Below, piece by piece: positions 8,402-15,971 of a DNA stretch of 32,263 bases (position 1 is its first letter; each line of letters opens with the position of its first letter). Under the pieces are notes generated by a model, which saw only the letters and a program-made list of their open reading frames with translations, ran no database searches and was not told where the DNA came from. Source of the DNA: Azohydromonas lata NBRC 102462 (GTDB lineage: Bacteria; Pseudomonadota; Gammaproteobacteria; Burkholderiales; Burkholderiaceae_C); NCBI RefSeq assembly GCF_001571085.1, contig NZ_BCTC01000073.1:1-32263 (forward strand), in the 5' to 3' direction. Both the position numbers and the translations under genes were made by a program.

Positions 8402-8590
8402 ATGCGCTCGATGCACCGGATGGATCAACACATGACGATGGACTGCATGCCCACCACGCCCGCCAAGCCCTGCTGCATGGCAGCCTGCAGCGGCTGCGAC
8501 GCATGCACGCAGTGCGCGTCGCTTGACCTTCCCATGATGGGAAGCTCTATGGTTCTACCAACACTCGCTTGCTGCTGGCTCCTGGACTGA
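8402..8590 (+). CDS. Candidate Cys/Met-rich small protein (uncertain)
   Basis: 62 codons from the ATG at 8402 (GGGGGC precedes it at about 8395-8400); the frame is also open back to a GTG at 8252. The peptide is extraordinarily rich in metal ligands: MHRMDQHMTMDCMP, then KPCCMAACSGCDACTQC, in a 40-residue stretch. This composition is like copper-binding leader or storage peptides found beside copper exporters (CopL-type genes in Xanthomonas are one such case). However, its last ~20 codons run across the CueR-type promoter at 8523-8553, so the end of the frame is constrained by DNA function, and the gene may be a remnant of a longer protein. No signal sequence is visible. Coding status is doubtful. 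Confidence 0.35.
   Translation: MRSMHRMDQHMTMDCMPTTPAKPCCMAACSGCDACTQCASLDLPMMGSSMVLPTLACCWLLD
8523..8553 (+). promoter_or_regulatory. CueR/MerR-type metal-responsive promoter
   Basis: A -35 box TTGACC (8523-8528) and a -10 box TATGGT (8548-8553) are separated by 19 bp, the overlong spacing that is the hallmark of MerR-family activated promoters. The dyad CTTCCCATGATGGGAAG (8528-8544) is a perfect 8-bp inverted repeat around a central G and closely matches the CueR copper-operator consensus (ACCTTCC...GGAAGGT). In the family, Cu(I)- or Ag(I)-bound CueR twists this DNA so RNA polymerase can start. The promoter points toward the CPD-type ATPase at 8784 and the nine genes behind it. No cueR gene is in the window. 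Confidence 0.85.
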
Positions 8591-8783
8591 AAGGCTTCTG
8601 GCATGGACTGCATACACCACCACACGTCTCCCGGACGGCACGAGAAGGCCGCCGGGTGCGGCCCGTGGACCATGGTCGCTCGCAAAAAAAGATGCGGCCT
8701 GAAACCGAGATTGCGTTTGAGCTTGCGCTCGATTGCATCCACGCTGGCCGTTTGGCCGATTGACACCTACCCGAAGGATCGCC

Positions 8784-11240
8784 ATGAAGACAAGCATCAT
8801 TGAAGTCGGCGAGATGGTTTCGAGCCTGAGTGCCGCCGGCGTGCAGCGCCAGCTCATGACGCTTCCCGGCGTCCACCACGCTTCCGTCAACTACGTCGCC
8901 GGCAGTGCGACCGTCCACTATGACGAGTCGGCGATCACGCTTGAAGAAATCCGTCAGCGCATCGTCGACTGCGGGTACCACTGCCGCGGCGAGTTGGTAC
9001 CGACCCATGTTTGCCCGCCCGAAGGGCACGCAAAGGCACACGCCGGTCACGCCGATCACCAAGCACATGCTGGGCATGCCGGGCACGTCACCAGCGCGGC
9101 ACACGCACCCGCCAGCACTGCCGTGACGTCAGCGCCCGTTTCTCCTCGTCAGGGACATGGCGTGCATGCCGAACACCAGATGAGCGACATGATGCACGAC
9201 ATGGGTCACGGGCCCGGAATGTCGATGCAGGACATGGCCAATGACATGCGCAATCGCTTCATCGTCGCGCTGCTTTTCGCGATTCCGGTGTTCCTCTACT
9301 CTCCGATGGGCGAGATGATCGGCAAGTTCGAGACGCCGTTCGGCCTGGACCGCAACCTGTTCCTGTTCATCGTCGCCACTGGCGCCATCGCCTACCCAGG
9401 CTGGCCCTTCTTCATCGCCGCCTGGCGCGCCGCACGCAACAAGGTCGCCAACATGGCGACCTTGGTGGTGCTCTCGGTCGGTACGGGCTACGTTTTCAGC
9501 ATCGGTGCGACCTTCTTCTACGAGGGAGAGGTCTTTTACGAGGCAGCCGCCGTGCTGCTGGTCTTCATCTTGCTCGGCCACTGGCTGGAGATGCGTGCGC
9601 GGGCCGGAGCCTCTGACGCGATCCGTGCGCTGATGGATCTGGCGCCCCCGATGGCAACGGTTCTGCGCAACGGCGTCGAGACCAAGGTGCCCACGTCCGA
9701 GGTGCTGGTCGGCGAGACGGTGATCGTCAAGCCGGGCGACAAGATCCCGGTCGACGGCAAGATCACAGAGGGCGCGTCCCAGGTCGACGAATCGATGCTG
9801 ACCGGCGAGTCCATGCCGGTCAAGAAGGTCGTTGGTGACTCGGTCATCGGCGCGACGATCAACAAGAGCGGCAGCTTCCGCTACCACGCTACCAAGGTGG
9901 GCGCGGACACGGCGCTCGCGCAGATCGTCAAGCTGGTCCAGGAGGCGCAGAACTCGAAGGCCCCCGGCCAACTGCTCGCCGATAAGGCTTCGCAGTGGCT
10001 GGTATTGGTGGCCATCGTCGTTGGCTTGGCGACATTCGCAGTGTGGTTCTGGTTCCTAGGCCAGCCGCTGCTGTTCGCCCTCACTCTCACGATCACCGTT
10101 TTCGTCATCGCCTGCCCGGATGCCCTCGGACTGGCCACGCCGATGGCGATCATGGTCGGTACCGGCCTTGGCGCGATGAACGGGATTCTGTTCAAGAACG
10201 CCGCGGCGCTGGAGAACGCGACCAAGCTGACGGTGGTCGTCTTTGACAAGACTGGCACGCTCACCCTTGGACAGCCGGATGTCGTCGAGATGGTGCCCGC
10301 GCCTGGCGTTAGCGAGGCGCAGTTGCTCTCCACTGCAGCCGCCGTCGAGAAGTTCTCCGAGCACCCACTGGCGCTGGCGGTGCTCAAGCGGGCCGGTTCG
10401 GCCACCACCGAAACCGCAGCCGGCTTCACCAACATCGACGGCCAGGGTGCGCGCGCCATGATCGGCGGGGACGTCGTGCTGCTGGGCAACCGCAAGCTGA
10501 TGCAGGCCGAGAGCGTGGACCTGAGCCCGCTGGCGGCCGAGGCCGCGCGCTTGCAGGGCGGCGGGCGCACCGTCGTCCACGTCGCACGCGCCGGCCGGCT
10601 CATTGGACTCATCGCGATCGCCGATGCGGTGCGTCCGACCTCCAAAGCCACCATCGCCAAGCTGCAGGAGCGTGGGGTCAAGGTCGCGATGATCACCGGC
10701 GACAACCAGGCCACGGCCGAGCGCATCGGCAAGGAACTCGGGATCGACATCGTGCTGGCCGACGTCCTGCCCGGGCAAAAGGCATCGAAGATCAAGGAAC
10801 TGCAGACCCAGGGTCACAAGGTCGGCATGGTTGGCGACGGTATCAACGACGCCCCGGCGCTGACCCAGGCAGATGTGGGCTTCGCAATTGGCGCCGGCAC
10901 CGACGTGGCGATGGAGAGCGCGCAGGTCGTGCTGATGAAAAGCGACCCCTACGACGTCGTCGGTGCGATCGAGCTGTCGCGCGCGACGCTGCGCAAGATG
11001 CATCAGAACCTCTGGTGGGCGGTGGGCTACAACGTGATCGCGTTTCCGCTGGCTGCCGGCGTGTTCTATCCGTTCACGCTCTCGCCGGAAGTCGCGGCAC
11101 TGTCGATGTCAGGCAGCTCGGCCATCGTTGCCATCAATGCGCTCATGCTCAAGCGCACCAAGCTTGCCGGCATCCGCAGCCCGCGCCCTGGCGCTGCCGG
11201 CGCCTTGACGGCCGCCCAGCGCCAGGGAGCCGCGGCCTGA
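8784..11240 (+). CDS. P1B-type heavy-metal ATPase with a CPD membrane motif
   Basis: 818 residues from the ATG at 8784, with GAAGGA at 8773-8778; the in-frame start at 8733 lacks support. N-terminal residues ~3-66 keep an HMA-like fold but have lost the CxxC (EMVSSLSA where M-x-C-x-x-C is expected). A His-rich linker (~residues 80-150; [16 protein letters not shown]) follows, then Met/His-rich [19 protein letters not shown]. Catalytic parts are intact: TGES loop, phosphorylated Asp488 in DKTGT, SEHPLA, and GDGINDAPA. The transmembrane metal site reads ACPDALG (Cys444-Pro-Asp446) instead of CPC or CPH. Late helices have GYN and [13 protein letters not shown], closer to CopB (P1B-3) than CopA. 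Role: ATP-driven export of a metal, most likely copper or silver given the CueR-type promoter 230 bp upstream. Selectivity is uncertain because of the CPD change. Confidence 0.93.
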   Translation: MKTSIIEVGEMVSSLSAAGVQRQLMTLPGVHHASVNYVAGSATVHYDESAITLEEIRQRIVDCGYHCRGELVPTHVCPPEGHAKAHAGHADHQAHAGHAGHVTSAAHAPASTAVTSAPVSPRQGHGVHAEHQMSDMMHDMGHGPGMSMQDMANDMRNRFIVALLFAIPVFLYSPMGEMIGKFETPFGLDRNLFLFIVATGAIAYPGWPFFIAAWRAARNKVANMATLVVLSVGTGYVFSIGATFFYEGEVFYEAAAVLLVFILLGHWLEMRARAGASDAIRALMDLAPPMATVLRNGVETKVPTSEVLVGETVIVKPGDKIPVDGKITEGASQVDESMLTGESMPVKKVVGDSVIGATINKSGSFRYHATKVGADTALAQIVKLVQEAQNSKAPGQLLADKASQWLVLVAIVVGLATFAVWFWFLGQPLLFALTLTITVFVIACPDALGLATPMAIMVGTGLGAMNGILFKNAAALENATKLTVVVFDKTGTLTLGQPDVVEMVPAPGVSEAQLLSTAAAVEKFSEHPLALAVLKRAGSATTETAAGFTNIDGQGARAMIGGDVVLLGNRKLMQAESVDLSPLAAEAARLQGGGRTVVHVARAGRLIGLIAIADAVRPTSKATIAKLQERGVKVAMITGDNQATAERIGKELGIDIVLADVLPGQKASKIKELQTQGHKVGMVGDGINDAPALTQADVGFAIGAGTDVAMESAQVVLMKSDPYDVVGAIELSRATLRKMHQNLWWAVGYNVIAFPLAAGVFYPFTLSPEVAALSMSGSSAIVAINALMLKRTKLAGIRSPRPGAAGALTAAQRQGAAA

Positions 11241-11259
11241 ACGCGGCCGGGACGCCTCG

Positions 11260-12585
11260 ATGACGAACCCACCTCGCAGCGAACGACCCCGGCCGCCGGA
11301 GGCGGCCGGGCTGGGAGCTTGGCAGCTCGCGTGGCTGGCGGCTGCCGTCTTTGTCGTGTCCGTCGGCTATGGCGCGCTGATGCCCTTGCTACCCGGCTGG
11401 CTGGCGCCCCTGATGGTGGAGGATGGCCAAGCCGACGTGGCGCGGCACGTCGGCTTTCTGAGCGGCATGTACACCGCCGGCGTCCTTGTCGGTGCGCCGC
11501 TGTGGGGCCTGGCATCGGATCGCTGGGGCCGGGGCCGCATCCTGGTGGCCGGCCTGGTTGGCTACGTCGCCAGCCTGCTGCCCCTGCTCAGACCGGACTG
11601 GGTCGGGCTCGCCGGCATCTACACGCTGCGCGCCGCCACAGGGTTCTTCGTCGCCGCCGTGGTGCCGGTGGTGCCCGCGCTTGTCGCTGAGCACACGCCG
11701 CAGAGCCAACGCGCGCGCCGGTTTGCCTGGCTCGGTGCGATGTCGCTGCTGGGCTTCTTGTTTGGGCCCGGGCTCAATGCAGCCGGCGCGCAAGTCTCCG
11801 TCGTGCTCGATCGCGCCGGGGCTGGCGCCTACGCCCCGATAAATCTTGTGATCGTGATGTCGGCGGCGCTGGGGGTGTTGATGATGTTGGGGCTGGCCGC
11901 CACATTGCCGCAAACCACTCCCGCGGCGCTCGACGCCGACATCCAGCCTGCGCCCACTGCCGACAGCAGGCGGGCCATAGCGCTGTGGGCGCTGAATGGC
12001 GCGGTCATGTTCGTGCTGGCCGGGTTCGAACTCGGCATCGTGCTGCAAGGCCAGCAGCACCCCACCTTGTCGTCGCGCGATATCTCGCTGATGTTCGCCG
12101 AGTGCAGCCTCGTGATGCTCGGGGTCAACGCGCTGCTGTTCTTCACCGGGCTGCTCGAGCGTGCCGCTGGCCGGGGCTTGATGGCGGCCGGGCTCGTGCT
12201 GGCGATCGCTGGCCTGGCGATGCTGGCTCAGCACCACAGCGACACGTGGATGTACGTCGGCGTCAGCTTCGCCGCCGCCGGCACCGGGCTGGTGCTGCCG
12301 ACGATCTCATACCTTGCGGCCGGGGTCTCCCGGCGCCAGCTCGGCGCAACGATGGGCGGCTTGGCTGCAGCTGCAGGCTTTGGCCAGACGCTCGGCTCCA
12401 CGGCTGCCGGCTGGCTGTTCGGCACGGTGGCCCAGCTCGGCTTCGCTTGGCTCGCGCTGCCGCTGCTGGCCACGCTGGGCACCCTGGTCCTGCGGCCTGC
12501 ATGGTGGGCAACCCAGGATGTTGTGTCAGGACCGCCCCGCTTGCCTGCCGATTCACTGCCCAGACAACATCATCAGGAGCCTTGA
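11260..12585 (+). CDS. Major facilitator superfamily exporter
   Basis: 441 residues, with about twelve transmembrane helices. The MFS motif A is present after TM2 (GLASDRWGRGRILVAG), and a second, looser version lies mid-protein. The pattern GYGALMPLLPGWLAPLM at TM1 and RAATGFFVAAVVPVVPALVAE at TM4 fit the drug:H+ antiporter (DHA1) group. Such proteins export small molecules using the proton gradient; the substrate cannot be read from sequence. It begins 19 bp after the ATPase stop, with only a weak ribosome site, and ends 2 bp before lemA, so it is very likely part of the same transcript. Residues ~220-235 form the central cytoplasmic loop. Export of a metal complex or metallophore is one option by context, but is not shown. 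Confidence 0.85.
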   Translation: MTNPPRSERPRPPEAAGLGAWQLAWLAAAVFVVSVGYGALMPLLPGWLAPLMVEDGQADVARHVGFLSGMYTAGVLVGAPLWGLASDRWGRGRILVAGLVGYVASLLPLLRPDWVGLAGIYTLRAATGFFVAAVVPVVPALVAEHTPQSQRARRFAWLGAMSLLGFLFGPGLNAAGAQVSVVLDRAGAGAYAPINLVIVMSAALGVLMMLGLAATLPQTTPAALDADIQPAPTADSRRAIALWALNGAVMFVLAGFELGIVLQGQQHPTLSSRDISLMFAECSLVMLGVNALLFFTGLLERAAGRGLMAAGLVLAIAGLAMLAQHHSDTWMYVGVSFAAAGTGLVLPTISYLAAGVSRRQLGATMGGLAAAAGFGQTLGSTAAGWLFGTVAQLGFAWLALPLLATLGTLVLRPAWWATQDVVSGPPRLPADSLPRQHHQEP

Positions 12586-12587
12586 CC

Positions 12588-13199
12588 ATGCGCCACTTCC
12601 TTGCCGCGGTTCTCGCCGCACTCACGCTCGTGCTGTCGGGCTGTGGCTACAACACCTTCCAGTCGGCCGACGAGCAGATCAAGGCCAGCTGGTCCGAAGT
12701 GCTGAACCAATACCAGCGCCGCTCTGACCTGATCCCGAACATCGTTGCCACCGTCAAGGGTGAGGCCAGCTTCGAGCAGGAGACGTTGACCAAGGTAGTC
12801 GAGGCGCGGGCCAAGGCCACGTCCATCCAAGCCACGCCGGAGTTGATCAACAACCCCGAGGCCTTCAACAAGTTCCAGGCCGCGCAGGGTGATCTGTCCC
12901 GCGCGTTGTCGCGCCTGCTTGTGGTCAGCGAGAACTACCCTAGCCTGAAGGCCAACCAGGGCTTCCAGGAACTGCGCGCGCAGCTTGGGGATACCGAGAA
13001 CCGGATCGCGGTCGCGCGCGACCGCTACGTGAAAGCGGTGCAGGACTACAACGTGGCGGTGCGTTCTTTCCCGAGCAATCTGACGGCGATGGTGTTCGGC
13101 TACGGCGTCAAGGCCAACTTCACTGTGGCCGACGAGAGAGCGCTGGCGGTGCCCCCCAAGGTCGAGTTCGGCGCATCCGGTGCCGCGGGAGCGCGGTGA
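12588..13199 (+). CDS. lemA: LemA family lipoprotein
   Basis: 203 residues from the ATG at 12588, with CAGGAG at about 12574-12579. The N-terminus MRHFLAAVLAALTLVLSGC is a lipoprotein signal with lipobox LSGC (Cys19). The rest is the LemA domain: a helical bundle with the conserved QYQRRSDLIPNIVATVKG stretch near residues 43-60, AQGDLSRALSRLLVVSENYP near ~105-124, and NRIAVARDRYVKAVQDYN near ~146-163. Length is normal for the family. LemA proteins are envelope-associated and of unclear function, nearly always beside TPM-domain (YgcG-type) proteins as here, where the next gene starts 1 bp after this stop. A role in membrane-protein quality control or envelope stress is suspected in the literature. 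Confidence 0.93.
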   Translation: MRHFLAAVLAALTLVLSGCGYNTFQSADEQIKASWSEVLNQYQRRSDLIPNIVATVKGEASFEQETLTKVVEARAKATSIQATPELINNPEAFNKFQAAQGDLSRALSRLLVVSENYPSLKANQGFQELRAQLGDTENRIAVARDRYVKAVQDYNVAVRSFPSNLTAMVFGYGVKANFTVADERALAVPPKVEFGASGAAGAR

Positions 13200-13200
13200 A

Positions 13201-14082
13201 ATGTCCACGGCACGCCACACAGCCGGCTGCGTCGTGCGGCGGCTCGCCGTCCTCTGGCTGCTGTGCGCCGTGGTGCTCGGCGCAGTGGCCCAGGATTTGG
13301 TACCGGTCCCGCCGCTGCAAGGACGGATCACCGACCTCACCGGCACATTGACGGCGCAGCAGACTGCCTCGCTCGAACAGTCGCTGCGCGCTTTCGAGGA
13401 ACGCAAGGGTACGCAGATCGCGGTGCTGATCGTTTCGACCACGCGGCCGGAGGCGGTCGAGCAGTTTGCGCTGCGCGTCGTCGAGCAGTGGAAGCTCGGC
13501 CGCCGCAAGGTCGACGACGGGGCGCTGCTGCTGGTCGCGAAGAACGACCGAACGGTGCGCGTGGAGGTCGGGTACGGGATCGAGGGTTCGTTGAACGACG
13601 CGACGGCCGGGCGGATCATTGCCGAAACCATCACGCCGCGCTTCAGGCAGGGCGACTTCTACGGTGGCATCGCCGCCGGCCTTGACCAGATCGTGCGCGT
13701 CCTGGACGGCGAAACCCTACCGCCTCCCGCGCGCCGGGGCAAGGCACCTGGCGACGACGGGCTCGGACAAATCTGGCCGGTGCTGTTCATCGTTGCGCTG
13801 GTGCTGGGCGGCGTGCTGCGGCACATGCTGGGCCGGCTGCCCGGTGCATTGGCGGTAGGCGGCGTGCTGGGCGTCGTGGCCTGGTTCGCGATCGGAACTT
13901 TCGCCGTCGTAATCACCGCTGGCCTGACGGGCTTCTTCGTCACGCTGCTGGGCATCGGCATGGGTGGACATGGCGGCATGTACGGCCACGGCGGGCACCG
14001 TGGCGGCGGGTACCGTGGGGGTGGCGGGTTCCGCGGCGGCGGCGGCGGCTTTGGCGGCGGTGGAGCTTCCGGGAGGTGGTAG
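13201..14082 (+). CDS. TPM-domain (YgcG-like) membrane protein with Gly-rich tail
   Basis: 293 residues from the ATG at 13201, with GGGAG at 13188-13192; one base separates it from lemA. Signal peptide or anchor: RRLAVLWLLCAVVLGAVAQ. The TPM domain follows (~residues 35-165): LQGRITDLTGTLTAQQTASLEQSLRAF has the family's opening pattern, then GTQIAVLIVSTT, DDGALLLVAKNDRTVRVEVGYG, and the GRIIAETITPRFRQGDFYGGI end. Hydrophobic helices occur at ~190-210 and ~218-250. The C-terminus is almost entirely Gly with His and Arg (MGGHGGMYGHGGHRGGGYRG and beyond), common in this family. TPM proteins include a plant thylakoid phosphatase involved in photosystem II repair; the bacterial role is unclear. 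The protein is likely periplasm-facing and works with LemA. Confidence 0.9.
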   Translation: MSTARHTAGCVVRRLAVLWLLCAVVLGAVAQDLVPVPPLQGRITDLTGTLTAQQTASLEQSLRAFEERKGTQIAVLIVSTTRPEAVEQFALRVVEQWKLGRRKVDDGALLLVAKNDRTVRVEVGYGIEGSLNDATAGRIIAETITPRFRQGDFYGGIAAGLDQIVRVLDGETLPPPARRGKAPGDDGLGQIWPVLFIVALVLGGVLRHMLGRLPGALAVGGVLGVVAWFAIGTFAVVITAGLTGFFVTLLGIGMGGHGGMYGHGGHRGGGYRGGGGFRGGGGGFGGGGASGRW

Positions 14083-14084
14083 CC

Positions 14085-14582
14085 ATGGACATCGCCCGAG
14101 TCTTCAGGCATCTCGCGATGACCTCATCACGCGTGCGCCGCGCCTTTCCTTCTTCCACGCTGCGTGCCATCGAAGAGTCGATCCGTGCCAGCGAAGCCAC
14201 TCACGCCGGCGAACTGCGCTTCGTCGTCGAAGGCGCGCTGGACAGCGCACCACTGCTGCGCGGACAGTCGGCGCGTGCACGGGCCATCGAGCTCTTCGCA
14301 CGGCTGCAGGTCTGGGACACCGAGCACAACACTGGCGTGCTGATCTACGTGCTGTTGGCAGACCGCAGCGTCGAGATCGTCGCCGACCGCGGCATCCACG
14401 CCAAGGCCGGCGCAGAGGCCTGGTCGGAGATCTGCCGTGGCATGGAGGCCCGCTTCAGTACCGGTGACTTCGGCACGGGCGCGGTCCACGGCATTGAGGC
14501 CGTTTCGCGCCTGCTGGCGCACCATTTCCCCAGGCACCCCGGCGACCGCAACGAGTTGCCGGACAAGCCGCTCGTGCTCTGA
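14085..14582 (+). CDS. Second TPM-domain protein
   Basis: 165 residues from the ATG at 14085, with an excellent ribosome site GGGAGGTGG at 14071-14079 inside the end of the previous gene; the gap is 2 bp. It lacks a signal peptide. The TPM core is recognisable: ESIRASEATHAGELRFVVEGAL near residues 27-48, VWDTEHNTGVLIYVLLADRSVEIVADRGIH near 76-105, then FSTGDFGTGAVHGIEAVSRLLAHHFP. This arrangement matches the short cytoplasmic or membrane-peripheral TPM partner that commonly follows lemA and a YgcG-like gene. Function is not established. It is followed by the MBL-fold nuclease gene after 23 bp. Confidence 0.85.
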   Translation: MDIARVFRHLAMTSSRVRRAFPSSTLRAIEESIRASEATHAGELRFVVEGALDSAPLLRGQSARARAIELFARLQVWDTEHNTGVLIYVLLADRSVEIVADRGIHAKAGAEAWSEICRGMEARFSTGDFGTGAVHGIEAVSRLLAHHFPRHPGDRNELPDKPLVL

Positions 14583-14605
14583 ACGCCTTCATCGAGGACT
14601 ACACC

Positions 14606-15964
14606 ATGCAACTGCAATTCCTCGGCGCCACCGGCACCGTGACAGGATCAAAGTACTTGCTCCGCCACGACGGCGCGACGCTGCTCGTCGACTGCGGCCT
14701 CTTCCAGGGTTTCAAGCAGCTGCGGCTGCGCAACTGGGCACCGATGCCGGTGCCTGCCAGCAGCATCGACGCGATCGTGCTCACGCACGCGCACATCGAC
14801 CACAGTGGCTACCTGCCGTTGCTGGTGCGGCAGGGTTTCAAGGGCAAGGTCTACTGCTCAGAGGCTACCTACGATCTGTGTCGCATCCTGCTGCCTGACA
14901 GCGGCCACCTGCAGGAGGAGGAGGCCGAGTACGCCAACCGGAAGGGCTTCTCCAAGCACAAGCCCGCACTGCCGCTGTACACCCGCGAGGACGCCGAGCG
15001 CTCCCTGAAGCAGTTCGCACCGCGCGCCTTTGGTACCGCCTGGAGTCCTGCGGCCGGGATGCAGGCCCGGCTGGACCCGTCTGGCCACATGCTGGGTTCC
15101 TCCTTCGTGCGCGTCGACAACGGCCGCCGGTCCATCTTGTTCTCCGGCGACATCGGGCGCCCGAACGACCTGGTGCTGGTTGCTCCGGCACCCGTCTCGG
15201 GCGCCGACTACGCGGTGGTCGAATCAACCTATGGCGACCGTCAGCACGAGGTGAGCGATCCGCTGCACCAGCTCGGTGAGGTCATCAACCGCACCGCCGC
15301 GCGCAGCGGCGTTGTCGTGGTTCCCGCGTTCGCCGTGGGACGGGCGCAAAACCTGATGTATTGCATCCACCTGCTCAAGCAGCGTGGCACCATTCCTGAC
15401 TTGCCGGTGTACCTCGACAGCCCGATGGCCATTGACGCGACGCGCATTTACCATGCCCACCGCAGCGAACACCGGCTCACCCCCGAGCAGTGCGATGCGA
15501 TGTGCCACGCCGCGATGATCGTCAACAAGCCCGAAGACTCGCGGGCCCTGAGCGCGCGCAGCGGCCCGATGGTCATCATCTCGGCCAGCGGCATGGCTAC
15601 GGGAGGCCGGGTCGTGCACCACCTCAAGGCCTTTGCCCCGGACCAGCGCAACACGATACTGTTCGCCGGCTACCAAGCTGGCGGCACGCGCGGCGCAGCC
15701 ATCCTTCGAGGCGCCGAGTCGGTGCGCATCCATGGCATGGACGTACCGATTCGCGCGGAGGTGGCCTCGCTGGACAGCCTGTCCGCGCACGCCGATGCGG
15801 GCGAGATCCTGCAGTGGTTGCGCGGCTTCGATGGCGCGCCAATGCAGACGTTCGTGACCCATGGTGAGCCGGCGGCAGCCGATGCGATGCGCCTGCGCAT
15901 CGAGCACGAGCTGGGCTGGCCATGCCGCGTGCCCGACTACCTGGAAACGGTCGATCTGACATGA
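14606..15964 (+). CDS. MBL-fold beta-CASP RNA-processing-type metallohydrolase
   Basis: 452 residues. The metallo-beta-lactamase motif H-A-H-I-D-H (His61, His63, Asp65, His66) follows an N-terminal FLGATGTVTGSKYLL. Later zinc ligands fit DPSGHMLGSS, FSGDIGRPNDLVL and ESTYGDR. The beta-CASP insertion runs through ~210-380 (VVVPAFAVGRAQNLMY, LPVYLDSPMAIDATRIY, MVIISASGMATGGRVVHHL). The RMMBL end is present as SLDSLSAHADAGEILQWL and TFVTHGEPAAADAM. These features define the Ysh1/RNase J-related nucleases that cut RNA with two zinc ions in the cytoplasm. All key residues appear intact. It lies 7 bp ahead of the AMP-phosphorylase-type gene; RNA breakdown could feed nucleoside monophosphates to that enzyme (inference). 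The ribosome site is weak (GAGG near 14594). Confidence 0.93.
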   Translation: MQLQFLGATGTVTGSKYLLRHDGATLLVDCGLFQGFKQLRLRNWAPMPVPASSIDAIVLTHAHIDHSGYLPLLVRQGFKGKVYCSEATYDLCRILLPDSGHLQEEEAEYANRKGFSKHKPALPLYTREDAERSLKQFAPRAFGTAWSPAAGMQARLDPSGHMLGSSFVRVDNGRRSILFSGDIGRPNDLVLVAPAPVSGADYAVVESTYGDRQHEVSDPLHQLGEVINRTAARSGVVVVPAFAVGRAQNLMYCIHLLKQRGTIPDLPVYLDSPMAIDATRIYHAHRSEHRLTPEQCDAMCHAAMIVNKPEDSRALSARSGPMVIISASGMATGGRVVHHLKAFAPDQRNTILFAGYQAGGTRGAAILRGAESVRIHGMDVPIRAEVASLDSLSAHADAGEILQWLRGFDGAPMQTFVTHGEPAAADAMRLRIEHELGWPCRVPDYLETVDLT

Positions 15965-15971
15965 CAGCACA

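Noticed and set aside
12582-12590. TTGACC-like sequence before lemA considered as a second CueR-type promoter
   Set aside because: It spans the MFS stop and lemA start, and no dyad or -10 box follows.
13961-14079. Repetitive GGC/GGT-rich DNA considered as a tandem repeat or recombination site
   Set aside because: It encodes the Gly-rich tail that is normal for YgcG/TPM proteins.
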